Shown in pieces: positions 16,120 to 24,550 of a DNA stretch of 36,634 bases (position 1 is the stretch's first letter; each line of letters opens with the position of its first letter). Under the pieces are notes generated by a model that saw only the letters and a program-made list of their open reading frames with translations, ran no database searches and was not told where the DNA came from. A program made the translations under genes and the position numbers. The DNA comes from DGNJ01 sp002388905 (GTDB taxonomy: Bacteria > Pseudomonadota > Gammaproteobacteria > Pseudomonadales > Porticoccaceae). The DNA lies in the NCBI GenBank assembly GCA_036843405.1, contig DAITSJ010000029.1, positions 1 through 36,634 on the forward strand. Reading direction: 5' to 3'.

Positions 16120-17523
16120 ATGAGTACTTATATTGTCGATCTGATCTACCTCTTTTCAGCGGTATTGTTCATCCTGGGCATCAAGGGTCTGACCAGGCCG
16201 AAAACCGCTGTCCGCGGCAATCTCACCTCGGCGGTGGGGATGCTTATCGCCGTACTGGTGACCCTGCTCGACCGGAGCATCATCAGCTACGAAATGATCG
16301 CCCTGGGCATGGCTATCGGCGCCATCGTCGGCGCCGTTATGGCCATCAAGGTGCAGATGACCGCCATGCCGCAAATGGTGGCCCTGCTCAACGGCTTCGG
16401 CGGCGGTGCCTCACTGGGTGTGGTCGCCTCCCAGTACCTGCTGGCCCTGGAGGGCACCGGCTTCGGCCCGGGTGCCGTGGGCGTTATCGGTGTGCTGTTC
16501 GCTATGGCCACCGTACTGATCGGTACCGTAACCCTCACCGGCAGCTTTGTGGCCTTCGCCAAGCTCCAGGAACTGATCTCCGGCAAGCCCATCGGCTTTG
16601 CCGGCATGAAGTTCCTCAATGCCGGCCTCTTCGTGGCAGCCGTGGTGCTGGTGCTAATGCTCATCGGCCAGCCCGCCAACACCGCCCTGTTCTGGGGTCT
16701 GGTGGCCGTGGCCGCCGTGCTGGGTCTGACCCTGGTGCTGCCTATCGGCGGTGCCGACATGCCCGTCGTCATCGCCCTGCTGAACTCCTACTCGGGCGTG
16801 GCGGCGGCGGCCGCCGGCTTCGTGATGCAAAACACGGTGCTGATCGTCGCAGGCTCCCTCGTGGGCGCCTCCGGGCTGATCCTTACCAAGATCATGTGCG
16901 TGGCCATGAACCGCTCGCTCACCAACGTGCTCTTCGGGGTGATGGGCGAGGGTGGCGAAACCATGGACGCCGACGAGGTCTACGAGGGCAAGATCACCAG
17001 CGCCCAGCCCGACGAAATCGCCATGATGCTGGAAACCGCCAAGCGCGTGGTGATTGTCCCCGGCTACGGGCTCGCCATGTCCCAGGCCCAGCACGCGGTG
17101 CGGGAACTGATGGACGTGCTGGAAGCCCGGGGTACCGAGGTGGAATTCGCCATTCACCCGGTGGCCGGCCGGATGCCCGGTCATATGAACGTCCTGCTGG
17201 CGGAAGCCGAGGTGCCCTACGACAAGCTGATCGAGATGGAGCGCATCAACCCGACTTTCGAGGATACCGACGTGGCCATCGTCATTGGCGCCAACGACGT
17301 TACCAACCCCATGGCCCGGGAAGACAAGGGCAGCCCCATCTACGGCATGCCCATCCTCCACGTGGACAAGGCCCGGAACGTGGTTGTGGTCAAACGCTCC
17401 CTCAGCCCCGGCTTTGCCGGCCTGCCCAACCCGCTGTTCGCCATGGACAACACCTACATGGTTTTCGGCGACGGCAAAAAGGCCATTATCGATATGACCG
17501 CGGCCCTGGATCAGGCCGACTGA
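16120..17523 (+). CDS. pntB: NAD(P) transhydrogenase, subunit beta (PntB)
   Basis: PntB carries the remaining transmembrane helices and the NADP(H)-binding domain III. The 467-residue protein has a highly hydrophobic first part of about 260 residues. The NADP domain begins around the VIVPGYGLAMSQAQHAV segment and continues with HPVAGRMPGHMNVLLAEA and GANDVTNPMA. Length is normal. It is the last gene of the operon and ends at a strong bidirectional terminator shared with manB. Confidence 0.97.
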   Translation: MSTYIVDLIYLFSAVLFILGIKGLTRPKTAVRGNLTSAVGMLIAVLVTLLDRSIISYEMIALGMAIGAIVGAVMAIKVQMTAMPQMVALLNGFGGGASLGVVASQYLLALEGTGFGPGAVGVIGVLFAMATVLIGTVTLTGSFVAFAKLQELISGKPIGFAGMKFLNAGLFVAAVVLVLMLIGQPANTALFWGLVAVAAVLGLTLVLPIGGADMPVVIALLNSYSGVAAAAAGFVMQNTVLIVAGSLVGASGLILTKIMCVAMNRSLTNVLFGVMGEGGETMDADEVYEGKITSAQPDEIAMMLETAKRVVIVPGYGLAMSQAQHAVRELMDVLEARGTEVEFAIHPVAGRMPGHMNVLLAEAEVPYDKLIEMERINPTFEDTDVAIVIGANDVTNPMAREDKGSPIYGMPILHVDKARNVVVVKRSLSPGFAGLPNPLFAMDNTYMVFGDGKKAIIDMTAALDQAD

Positions 17524-17548
17524 CCCGGTCAATCAGCGGCCAAGCCGC

Positions 17549-17583
17549 AAAAACCCCGCCGGGACAACCGGCGGGGTTTTTTT
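17549..17583. terminator. Bidirectional Rho-independent terminator between pntB and manB
   Basis: AAAACCCCGCCGG and CCGGCGGGGTTTT form a 13-bp stem with a five-base loop. A seven-base T run follows on the plus strand and a five-base T run on the minus strand. It lies between the convergent genes pntB and manB and suits both. Confidence 0.9.
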
Positions 17584-17661
17584 ATATCTCTTGCCAACAA
17601 GATAAAAAGGCGGCGGCGAACCGGAAAAAAGAGGGCGACGCAGCCCCGTTAGCGGTTGGCT

Positions 17662-19020
17662 CTAGTCACCCACGGCGCGAATCAGCTCCAGCAGTTTCTC
17701 CGTGCGCCCCTTCATCAGCGTTTCGTCGCCGCGACTTTCCACATTAAGCCGTACCACGGGTTCGGTATTGGATAAGCGCAGATTAAAACGCCACGCGGGA
17801 AACTCCATGCTCAGGCCATCGGTGCGATCGATTACCGGATCCTGGTCGGCAAAATGCTGCGCCACCCGGTCTAGCGCGGCGTGGGGGTCTGCCACGACAC
17901 TGTTTATCTCGCCGCTGCAGGGATAGTTGTCGATACCCTCGTTGACCCATTCGGAGAGGGGCTTGCCGGACTTTGACACCAGCTCCGCCACCAGCAGCCA
18001 CGGGATCATGCCGCTGTCGCAATAGGCAAAATCCCGGAAGTAGTGGTGGGCGCTCATTTCGCCGCCGTAGAGCGCGTCTTCCTGGCGCATCCGCTGTTTA
18101 ATAAAGGAGTGGCCGGTCTTGCTCTGCACCGCCTTGCCGCCCAGGGCCTGTACGCGATCAATCGTATTCCAGGTCAGGCGCGGGTCGTGGACGATGGTGC
18201 CGCCGCCATGCTTGCGCAGGAATGCTTCACCGAGCATCCCCACCAGGTAGTAGCCCTCCACGAAACGACCCTGTTCGTCGAAGAAAAAACAGCGGTCGAA
18301 ATCGCCATCCCAGGCAATGCCCATATCGGCATCATGGGCAATGACCGCCTCGGCGGTGGCGGTCCGGTTCTCGGGCAGCAGTGGGTTGGGGATGCCATTG
18401 GGAAAATGGCCGTCCGGCTGATGGTGCACCTTGATGAAGTCAAAGGGAAGGTGCTCCTCCAGCAGATCGATCACCGGTCCGGCACCGCCGTTGCCCGCGT
18501 TCACCACCAGCTTCAGGGGCTTCAGGGCCTCGAGCTCGTCTATATAGCCGAGCAGGTGATCAATATAGGGGCGCTTGTCGGTCGCCCGGTGCAATTCGCC
18601 CCGACGGTCGGCCCCGTCGAAATTACCGCTTTCAGCCAGGGCCTTGATCTCGGGCAGGCCATCGTCGCCGCTCACCGGCCGGGCGCCCTCGCGCACGAAT
18701 TTAATGCCGTTGTAATCCATGGGGTTGTGACTGGCGGTGACCACCAGCCCGCCATCGTACCCGCCGGCGAAGGTGGCAAAATAGATTTCCTCGGTACCGC
18801 ACTGGCCGATGTGGGTCACATCGCAGCCGGCGTCGCGAATACCCTCCACCACGGCGTCGCAGAGACCGGGACTGGTGAGACGGATATCGTGGCCCACCAC
18901 CAGGTGTCGCGCCGAGAGCACCTGGGCGAAACTCCGGCCGATCCGGTAGGCGATATCCTCGTTGAGCTCATCGGGCAGTCGACCGCGGATATCGTACGCC
19001 TTGAAGCAGTTCAACTTCAC
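17662..19020 (-). CDS. manB: Phosphomannomutase, ManB/CpsG type
   Basis: The enzyme interconverts mannose-6-phosphate and mannose-1-phosphate, leading to GDP-mannose for polysaccharides. It belongs to the alpha-D-phosphohexomutase superfamily. From the GTG at 19020 it has 452 residues, starting KLNCFKAYDIRG. The phosphoserine loop TASHNP has S97 and the magnesium loop DGDFDR lies at 238-243. The CFKAYDIRG, GTEEIYFATF and NPMDYNGIKFVREGARP motifs match CpsG/ManB rather than GlmM. The start lies two bases after the galU stop, so the two are co-transcribed. Some activity on glucose phosphates is possible. Confidence 0.88.
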   Translation of the reverse strand: MKLNCFKAYDIRGRLPDELNEDIAYRIGRSFAQVLSARHLVVGHDIRLTSPGLCDAVVEGIRDAGCDVTHIGQCGTEEIYFATFAGGYDGGLVVTASHNPMDYNGIKFVREGARPVSGDDGLPEIKALAESGNFDGADRRGELHRATDKRPYIDHLLGYIDELEALKPLKLVVNAGNGGAGPVIDLLEEHLPFDFIKVHHQPDGHFPNGIPNPLLPENRTATAEAVIAHDADMGIAWDGDFDRCFFFDEQGRFVEGYYLVGMLGEAFLRKHGGGTIVHDPRLTWNTIDRVQALGGKAVQSKTGHSFIKQRMRQEDALYGGEMSAHHYFRDFAYCDSGMIPWLLVAELVSKSGKPLSEWVNEGIDNYPCSGEINSVVADPHAALDRVAQHFADQDPVIDRTDGLSMEFPAWRFNLRLSNTEPVVRLNVESRGDETLMKGRTEKLLELIRAVGD

Positions 19021-19022
19021 TG

Positions 19023-19862
19023 TCAGTCGTGCTCCTTTTTGTAGACGTTCTCGTACACGTAATTGGTGGCTTTGACATAACCGTCCACGCTGCCGCAATC
19101 GAAGCGTTTGCCCCGGAACTTGTAGGCCAGCACCCGGCCCTTGCGGGCCAGTTTGAGCAGGGCGTCGGTAATCTGGATCTCGCCATTCTTGCCGGGCTCG
19201 GTGTGGCGCAGGGCCTCAAAGATATCCGGCGTCAGCACATAGCGACCGATAATGGCCAGATTGCTGGGAGCCTCTTCCGCCCTGGGTTTCTCCACCATGC
19301 CGGAAACGGTATAGAGACCTGGCTCCAACTCCTCGGCCTCAATCACCCCGAACTTGGAAATCTGGTCTTCGGGCACTTCGGTGATGGCCACCACCGACTT
19401 GCCAAAACGGCGATACACCTTGACCAGCTGCTCCATGACCGAATCGTCCCCCTCTTCGACGATGCACAGGTCGTCGGCCAGGATGACCCCGAACGGCTCG
19501 TAGCCGACAAGCAACTCCCCCACCAGGATGGCGTGACCGAGGCCCTTCATCTCGGTCTGGCGCGTGGTGGAGAAAGTGGCCTGCTGGAGAATGGAGCGAA
19601 TACAGGTCAGGTACTGCTCCTTTGGGGTACCGGCAATCTGGTGCTCCAGCTCGTAACTGACATCGAAATGGTCGTTGATGGCCCTTTTGCCCCGGCCAGT
19701 AACAAAACCGATCTGGTTGAGGCCCGCCGAGATGGCTTCCTCGACCCCGTACTGAACCAGGGGCTTGTTGACCACGGGCAGCATTTCCTTGGGCATGGCC
19801 TTGGTGGCGGGCAGGAAGCGGGTTCCATAGCCGGCCACCGGAAACAGACATTTCTTGATCAT
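19023..19862 (-). CDS. galU: UTP-glucose-1-phosphate uridylyltransferase GalU
   Basis: GalU makes UDP-glucose from UTP and glucose-1-phosphate, feeding LPS core, exopolysaccharide and trehalose-type pathways. The 279-residue protein has the nucleotide-binding signature GYGTRFLPATKAMPKEMLPV at 11-30, then ADDLCIVEEG, and later EKPRAEEAPSNLAIIGRY. The ATG at 19862 gives the family N-terminus (MIKKCLFPVAG), with a weak AGAGAG ribosome binding site. Longer frames are unrelated. It is the first gene of the galU-manB pair. Confidence 0.97.
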   Translation of the reverse strand: MIKKCLFPVAGYGTRFLPATKAMPKEMLPVVNKPLVQYGVEEAISAGLNQIGFVTGRGKRAINDHFDVSYELEHQIAGTPKEQYLTCIRSILQQATFSTTRQTEMKGLGHAILVGELLVGYEPFGVILADDLCIVEEGDDSVMEQLVKVYRRFGKSVVAITEVPEDQISKFGVIEAEELEPGLYTVSGMVEKPRAEEAPSNLAIIGRYVLTPDIFEALRHTEPGKNGEIQITDALLKLARKGRVLAYKFRGKRFDCGSVDGYVKATNYVYENVYKKEHD

Positions 19863-20242
19863 TGGCGACTCTCTCTTTTGGCAGTCCTTTCTTTGGCGAT
19901 TCTTTCCAGGGAGCGATGTTGCAATTGTTACGCCAGCCCGCAGGCTTGGGCGGGAATGTGGGATAGTGGCCCGCGCACGGAACACCACGGGCCATCCCGG
20001 GCTGAGCTTATCGCATGCAGGTTGCACGCGCACCGGCTTCTCGATACAACCAGTACGCCGGTTACCGGCGCATAACGGAAATTGTACATTAAGTGGACCC
20101 CTGTTGACCCTATGGGCTGGCGGAAGCAGCCTGCAAACCATGCCGGGGCGACTGGACATCCGACCCGATTTCGCTAGAATGCAGCGTCATTTTGAAAGAC
20201 GCAGCGAGTGCCGCTGCGCAGCCAATCGAGGACCGCGTCTCA
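19863..20242. other. Divergent intergenic region between galU and fabA
   Basis: About 380 bases without a supported gene. The right part holds the fabA promoter. At 20056-20070 there is a short dyad, CGCCGG-TTA-CCGGCG, of unknown role. No convincing galU promoter could be assigned by eye. A TTG-initiated extension of the fabA frame from 20192 runs through the end of this region but does not match the family. Confidence 0.6.
20153..20180 (+). promoter_or_regulatory. Promoter of fabA-fabB
   Basis: -35 TGGACA (20153-20158) and -10 TAGAAT (20175-20180) are separated by 16 bases, each one mismatch from consensus. The predicted leader is about 55 bases. This position also argues against the TTG at 20192 being the main fabA start, since it would lie almost at the transcript end. 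Confidence 0.65.
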
Positions 20243-20767
20243 ATGGATTACCACCAACGCCAGAATTCCTACTCCCAGGAAGATATCCTGGCCTCCAGCC
20301 GGGGCGAACTCTTCGGGCCCGACCGGGCAAGACTTCCCGCCCCCAACATGCTGATGTTGGACCGCATTACCCACATCAGCGACCAGGGAGGCAAGTACGG
20401 CAAGGGCGAGTTGACCGCGGAACTGGATATCCACCCGGATCTCTGGTTCTTCGATTGCCATTTCCCGGACGACCCCGTTATGCCGGGCTGCCTGGGCCTT
20501 GATGCTCTCTGGCAACTGACCGGCTTTTTCCTGGCCTGGCGAGGCAACGAGGGTCGCGGCCGGGCACTGGGCGCCGGCGAGGTCAAGTTCTTCGGTCAGG
20601 TGCTTCCCACGGCCAGGAAGGTCACCTATCGCCTGGATATTTCCAGGATTATCGAGCGCAAGCTGGTGATGGCCATCTCCGACGGCTCTGTTGAAGTGGA
20701 TGGGCGCGAAATCTACACTGCCAAGGACCTGCGGGTCGGCCTGTTCACGTCCACTGACAATTTTTAG
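20243..20767 (+). CDS. fabA: 3-hydroxydecanoyl-ACP dehydratase/isomerase FabA
   Basis: FabA dehydrates 3-hydroxydecanoyl-ACP and isomerises the trans-2 product to cis-3, opening unsaturated fatty acid synthesis. The 174-residue protein has the active-site histidine H73 in FDCHFPDDPVMPGC and D87 in LGLDALW, with the same spacing as H70 and D84 of E. coli. The ATG at 20243 matches the family N-terminus (NSYSQEDILASSRGELFG). It is followed by fabB after 60 bases, the classical pair. Confidence 0.97.
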   Translation: MDYHQRQNSYSQEDILASSRGELFGPDRARLPAPNMLMLDRITHISDQGGKYGKGELTAELDIHPDLWFFDCHFPDDPVMPGCLGLDALWQLTGFFLAWRGNEGRGRALGAGEVKFFGQVLPTARKVTYRLDISRIIERKLVMAISDGSVEVDGREIYTAKDLRVGLFTSTDNF

Positions 20768-20827
20768 CCGCTTCCATTAGAATACGAAGGCCAGTGCCGC
20801 CGCTTTGTGAATTCAAAGGAGTCATCC

Positions 20828-22045
20828 ATGAGACGCGCTGTTATCACCGGAATGGGCATGGTTTCCTGTATCGGCAACGACAAGGAAACCGTCACCGAGT
20901 CCCTCAGGCAGGGCCGCTCCGGGATCAAGTACAAAGACGAATACAAACAGATGGGGCTCCGCAGCAATATCGCCGGTCAGATCGAGCTGAACCCGGCCGA
21001 CCACATCGATCGCAAGACCCTGCGCTTTATGGGTAACGCGGCGGCCTACGGCTACATCGCCATGGAGCGGGCCATCGAGGATTCGGGTCTCGAGGAGAGC
21101 ATGGTCTCCAATCCGCGCACCGGCATCGTCATGGGTTCCGGCGGCGTGTCCGGCGAAAAATTCGTGGAAACCATCGATACCGTCCGCGAGAAAGGTGTCA
21201 AGCGCGCCGGCCCCTACCGGGTCACCCAGATCATGGCCAGCACCGTCTCCGCATGCCTGGCCACCCCCTTCAAGATCAAGGGGCTCAATATTTCCATCGC
21301 CTCGGCCTGCGCCACCAGCGCCCACTGCATCGGGGCCGCTGTCGAACAGATCCAGCTCGGCAAACAGGACATCGTTTTTGCCGGTGGCTCCGAAGAAGAA
21401 CACTGGTCCATGGCCTGCATGTTCGACGCCATGGGCGCCCTCTCCACCAAATACAACGATCAGCCGGAGAAGGCCTCCCGCACCTACGACCAGGGCCGGG
21501 ACGGTTTCGTCATGTCCTGTGGCGGCGGATGCCTGGTGGTGGAAGAGCTGGAACACGCCCTGGCCAGAGGCGCCCATATCTATGCGGAAATCGTCGGTTA
21601 CGGCGCCTCTTCCGACGGTTACGACATGGTGGCCCCATCCGGCGAAGGTGCGGTGCGCTGCATGGAGCAGGCCCTGGCCACGGTGGAAGGCCCCATTGAC
21701 TACATCAATACCCACGGCACCAGCACGCCGGTGGGCGACATTCAGGAGCTCAAGGGCCTGCGGGAAGTGTTCGGCGACAAATGCCCCCCCATCGCCTCCA
21801 CCAAATCGCTGACCGGCCATTCCCTGGGCGCCGCGGGCGTGCACGAAGCCATTTTCAGCCTGCTGATGCTGGAAAACGACTTTATCGCCGCCTCAGCCAA
21901 CATCGAGAATCTCGATCCGGACGCCGAGGGCCTGCCCGTGGTCACCGAGCGCCAGGACAATGTCAAACTGAACCGGGTGCTGTCCAACAGCTTCGGCTTC
22001 GGCGGAACCAATGCTACACTGGTAATGGAACGGTTCGAAAAATAG
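20828..22045 (+). CDS. fabB: 3-oxoacyl-ACP synthase I FabB
   Basis: FabB elongates the cis-3-decenoyl-ACP made by FabA and is required for unsaturated fatty acids. The 405-residue protein has the condensing enzyme triad: C161 in SIASACATSAH, H296 in NTHGTSTPVGD and H331 in KSLTGHSLGAAG. The ATG at 20828 has a strong AAGGAG site seven bases upstream and starts MRRAVITGMGMVSCIG. An upstream in-frame ATG at 20807 adds seven residues and lacks such a site. Confidence 0.97.
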   Translation: MRRAVITGMGMVSCIGNDKETVTESLRQGRSGIKYKDEYKQMGLRSNIAGQIELNPADHIDRKTLRFMGNAAAYGYIAMERAIEDSGLEESMVSNPRTGIVMGSGGVSGEKFVETIDTVREKGVKRAGPYRVTQIMASTVSACLATPFKIKGLNISIASACATSAHCIGAAVEQIQLGKQDIVFAGGSEEEHWSMACMFDAMGALSTKYNDQPEKASRTYDQGRDGFVMSCGGGCLVVEELEHALARGAHIYAEIVGYGASSDGYDMVAPSGEGAVRCMEQALATVEGPIDYINTHGTSTPVGDIQELKGLREVFGDKCPPIASTKSLTGHSLGAAGVHEAIFSLLMLENDFIAASANIENLDPDAEGLPVVTERQDNVKLNRVLSNSFGFGGTNATLVMERFEK

Positions 22046-22257
22046 GGAAAGCCCGGCCGGCAGGAAGCCCGCGGATAAACCGTTCGGCGGCACAAAACCA
22101 TAGTCATCTGGGGACCGGGATAAGCTTCTTGTTAAAGCAGGCTCAGTAGGCCGCGGGTAGAATGAATACCAGCCCCAACCCGAAAATCAGACGACATTTT
22201 CGCCGCGGCCCGGGCCTCGGTCTGTCGGCAGGAGTGCCCGCCTACCAGGGTAACCCC

Positions 22258-23631
22258 ATGCGCGACCGCCCCTTCGCCTTTAAAGTCAGCTACGCGCCCC
22301 TGATCGCCGTAATAGACCTGATACTGGTGGTGGCTTCCGGTTTTGTCGCCTACTGGCTGCGCTTCGGCCAGCTGCTGCCCAGGGACAACTTCCTGGCACT
22401 GATAGCGGCAACGGCGGTACTGGTGGTTCTCTGCCTCAATGTCGCGGGCATGTACCACTCTCACCGGGGTGCTCCGCTGACCCAGATTCTCAGCCACTAC
22501 ACCATTGCCCTGATCGCTCCCTTCTCGCTGGTTTTCGCCTTCCTGATCTTTACCAAGACCGCTGCGGATTATTCGCGCATCTGGCTGTTGGCATTTATCG
22601 TCTGCATCTGGACATCCGGCGTTCTCTATCGCACCGGGCACTTTTACCTTTTCCGCTATCTGCGAAGCCGGGGCAGGAACCTCAAAAATGTGATTATCGT
22701 CTCGCTGGACCCCGCCTCCCTTCCGGATAATTTTATCCCCGACGCCCACGAATCCGGCTATCAGCCGGTCAAGATCGTCGCCCTCTACAACAGCCAGGGA
22801 TATTTCGATCCGGAAAGCCTCCCCGACCTGGTGGAATCCTGCGATGCCGGCGAAATCTGGTTCTGTCTCCCCCTGAGCCTGGGTAATGTGATCAAGGACG
22901 CCACCTATGCCCTGCGCCGGGAGACCGTTGATATCCGCTTTCTGCCGGAATTTGATGATATGCAGCTGCTCAACCACCGGGCCTCGGAAGTGGCAGGACG
23001 TTTTTCCCTGGACCTGAGTTACACCCCGCTGGACGGCAGCAACGCTTTCCTGAAGCGGCTCGAGGATATTGTGGTGGGGGCGATAATTTCGGTCGTGATT
23101 CTGCCCTTTTGCGCGGTGATTGCCCTACTGGTGAAGCTGAGTTCTCCGGGCCCCGTCATCTATAAACAGATGCGCCATGGTCTCGGCGGCAAGCCCATCA
23201 AGGTGTACAAGTTCCGGACCATGAAATTGCACACCGAGGACACGGTCTTCCCCACCCAGGCCCGCAAGGACGACCCGCGCTTCACCAGAATTGGCGCCTT
23301 TCTGCGGCGCACGAGCCTGGACGAACTGCCCCAGTTCTTCAATGTCCTTCAGGGACGGATGTCCATCGTCGGCCCCAGGCCCCACGCCCTGGCTCATAAC
23401 GAGTACTACATGGATCTGGTTCAGTCCTATATGTGGCGCCACAAGGTCAAGCCGGGCATCACCGGTTGGGCCCAGGTTAACGGTTTGCGGGGGGAAACAG
23501 ACACGGTGGAAAAAATGCAGCGACGGGTGGAGTACGACCTCAACTACATCAACAACTGGTCGCTTCTGCTGGACCTGAAGATCATCCTGCTGACCATAAT
23601 CACCGGCTTCACCAATCCCAACGCCTATTGA
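22258..23631 (+). CDS. Undecaprenyl-phosphate sugar phosphotransferase (WcaJ-like initiating glycosyltransferase)
   Basis: The enzyme transfers a hexose-1-phosphate, probably glucose, from UDP-sugar to undecaprenyl phosphate to start a polysaccharide at the inner membrane. The 457-residue protein has four or five N-terminal hydrophobic helices and a nucleotide-binding-like middle part (about 145-250). A further helix near 290 comes before the bacterial sugar transferase domain. That domain has KVYKFRTMKLHTED, DELPQFFNVLQGRMSIVGPR and the C-terminal YDLNYINNWSLLLDLKI. I chose the ATG at 22258; an earlier ATG at 22162 would add 32 Arg/Pro-rich residues. No other polysaccharide assembly genes adjoin it. 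Confidence 0.88.
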   Translation: MRDRPFAFKVSYAPLIAVIDLILVVASGFVAYWLRFGQLLPRDNFLALIAATAVLVVLCLNVAGMYHSHRGAPLTQILSHYTIALIAPFSLVFAFLIFTKTAADYSRIWLLAFIVCIWTSGVLYRTGHFYLFRYLRSRGRNLKNVIIVSLDPASLPDNFIPDAHESGYQPVKIVALYNSQGYFDPESLPDLVESCDAGEIWFCLPLSLGNVIKDATYALRRETVDIRFLPEFDDMQLLNHRASEVAGRFSLDLSYTPLDGSNAFLKRLEDIVVGAIISVVILPFCAVIALLVKLSSPGPVIYKQMRHGLGGKPIKVYKFRTMKLHTEDTVFPTQARKDDPRFTRIGAFLRRTSLDELPQFFNVLQGRMSIVGPRPHALAHNEYYMDLVQSYMWRHKVKPGITGWAQVNGLRGETDTVEKMQRRVEYDLNYINNWSLLLDLKIILLTIITGFTNPNAY

Positions 23632-23754
23632 CCTGGCAGAAAAAAACCAGCCCTGCGAAGCTCCATCCATATCAGAGGGCAGGCGGCGATATCGTTGATC
23701 GATCCAGCTTTCCAGGAGTCGTTACAGGGAAGAGACGCGCTCTGCGCGTAGTGG

Positions 23755-24504
23755 CTACGCCTCCAGCTCTTCCCATACCTCGGCGGGGATGTCGGCGTTG
23801 GTATAAACGTTCTGGACATCGTCCAGATCTTCGAGATGATCGATAAGGCCAAGAATTTTCTCGGCACCCTCCCTGTCCAGGGGCACCGTGGTGGAAGCGA
23901 TCATGGTTACCTCGGCATTGTCGGGCGCCAGGCCCGCCTCGATCATGGCCGCCTTGACTGCGGAAAATTCCTCCCAGGGCGTAAAAACGTCCACGGAGCC
24001 GTCGTCGTTGGCAACCACGTCGTCGGCGCCCGCCTCCAGAGCCGGTTCGAGAACAGCCTCCTCGCCGGTATCGGGGCCGTAGCTCAACTGGCCCACCTTG
24101 CTGAACAGGAAGGCCACGGAACCATCGGTACCCAGGTTGCCACCGCGTTTGGTGAAGGCGTGGCGGACATCCGAAACGGTGCGGTTTTTGTTATCGGTCA
24201 TGCACTCCACGTACACGGCAACGCCGCCCGGGCCGTAGCCCTCGTAGGTCAGTTCCTCGTAGTTATCCGCCTCGTCATTGCCGGCGCCCCGGGCAATGGC
24301 TTTTTCGATGGTGTCCTTTTTCATGTTGGCGGACAGGGCCTTGTCCATTACGGCGCGCAGCCGCGGGTTGTCCTCGGGCACGGGGCCGCCTTCCCGTGCC
24401 GCCACGACGAGTTCCCGGATCAGCTTGGTGAAAATCTTGCCCCGCCTGGCATCCTGTGCCGCCTTGCGATGCTTGATATTGGCCCACTTACTGTGACCGG
24501 CCAT
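23755..24504 (-). CDS. yebC: YebC/PmpR family protein (TACO1-like, translation or transcription regulator)
   Basis: Members of this family have been described as DNA-binding regulators (PmpR in Pseudomonas) and, more recently, as factors that relieve ribosome stalling. The 249-residue protein begins MAGHSKWANIKHRKAAQDAR and contains RVMDKALSANMKKDTIEKAI-like and YEGYGPGGVAVYVECMTDN segments that define the family. The ATG at 24504 has a GGAGG site about seven bases upstream. It follows aspS by 46 bases. ruvC, its usual downstream neighbour, is missing here. Confidence 0.96.
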   Translation of the reverse strand: MAGHSKWANIKHRKAAQDARRGKIFTKLIRELVVAAREGGPVPEDNPRLRAVMDKALSANMKKDTIEKAIARGAGNDEADNYEELTYEGYGPGGVAVYVECMTDNKNRTVSDVRHAFTKRGGNLGTDGSVAFLFSKVGQLSYGPDTGEEAVLEPALEAGADDVVANDDGSVDVFTPWEEFSAVKAAMIEAGLAPDNAEVTMIASTTVPLDREGAEKILGLIDHLEDLDDVQNVYTNADIPAEVWEELEA

Positions 24505-24550
24505 AAACTGCCTCCAACTGGTTTCCTGTTGCTCCCGTGGATGAGGGAAT

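Noticed and set aside
20192..20242. TTG-initiated extension of fabA
   Set aside because: The added 17 residues do not match FabA proteins and the TTG lies almost at the predicted transcription start.
23632..23754. Terminator between the sugar transferase and yebC
   Set aside because: A T run exists on the minus strand near 23640, but the only stem (GCCCT/AGGGC) has a loop of more than 20 bases, so I did not call it.
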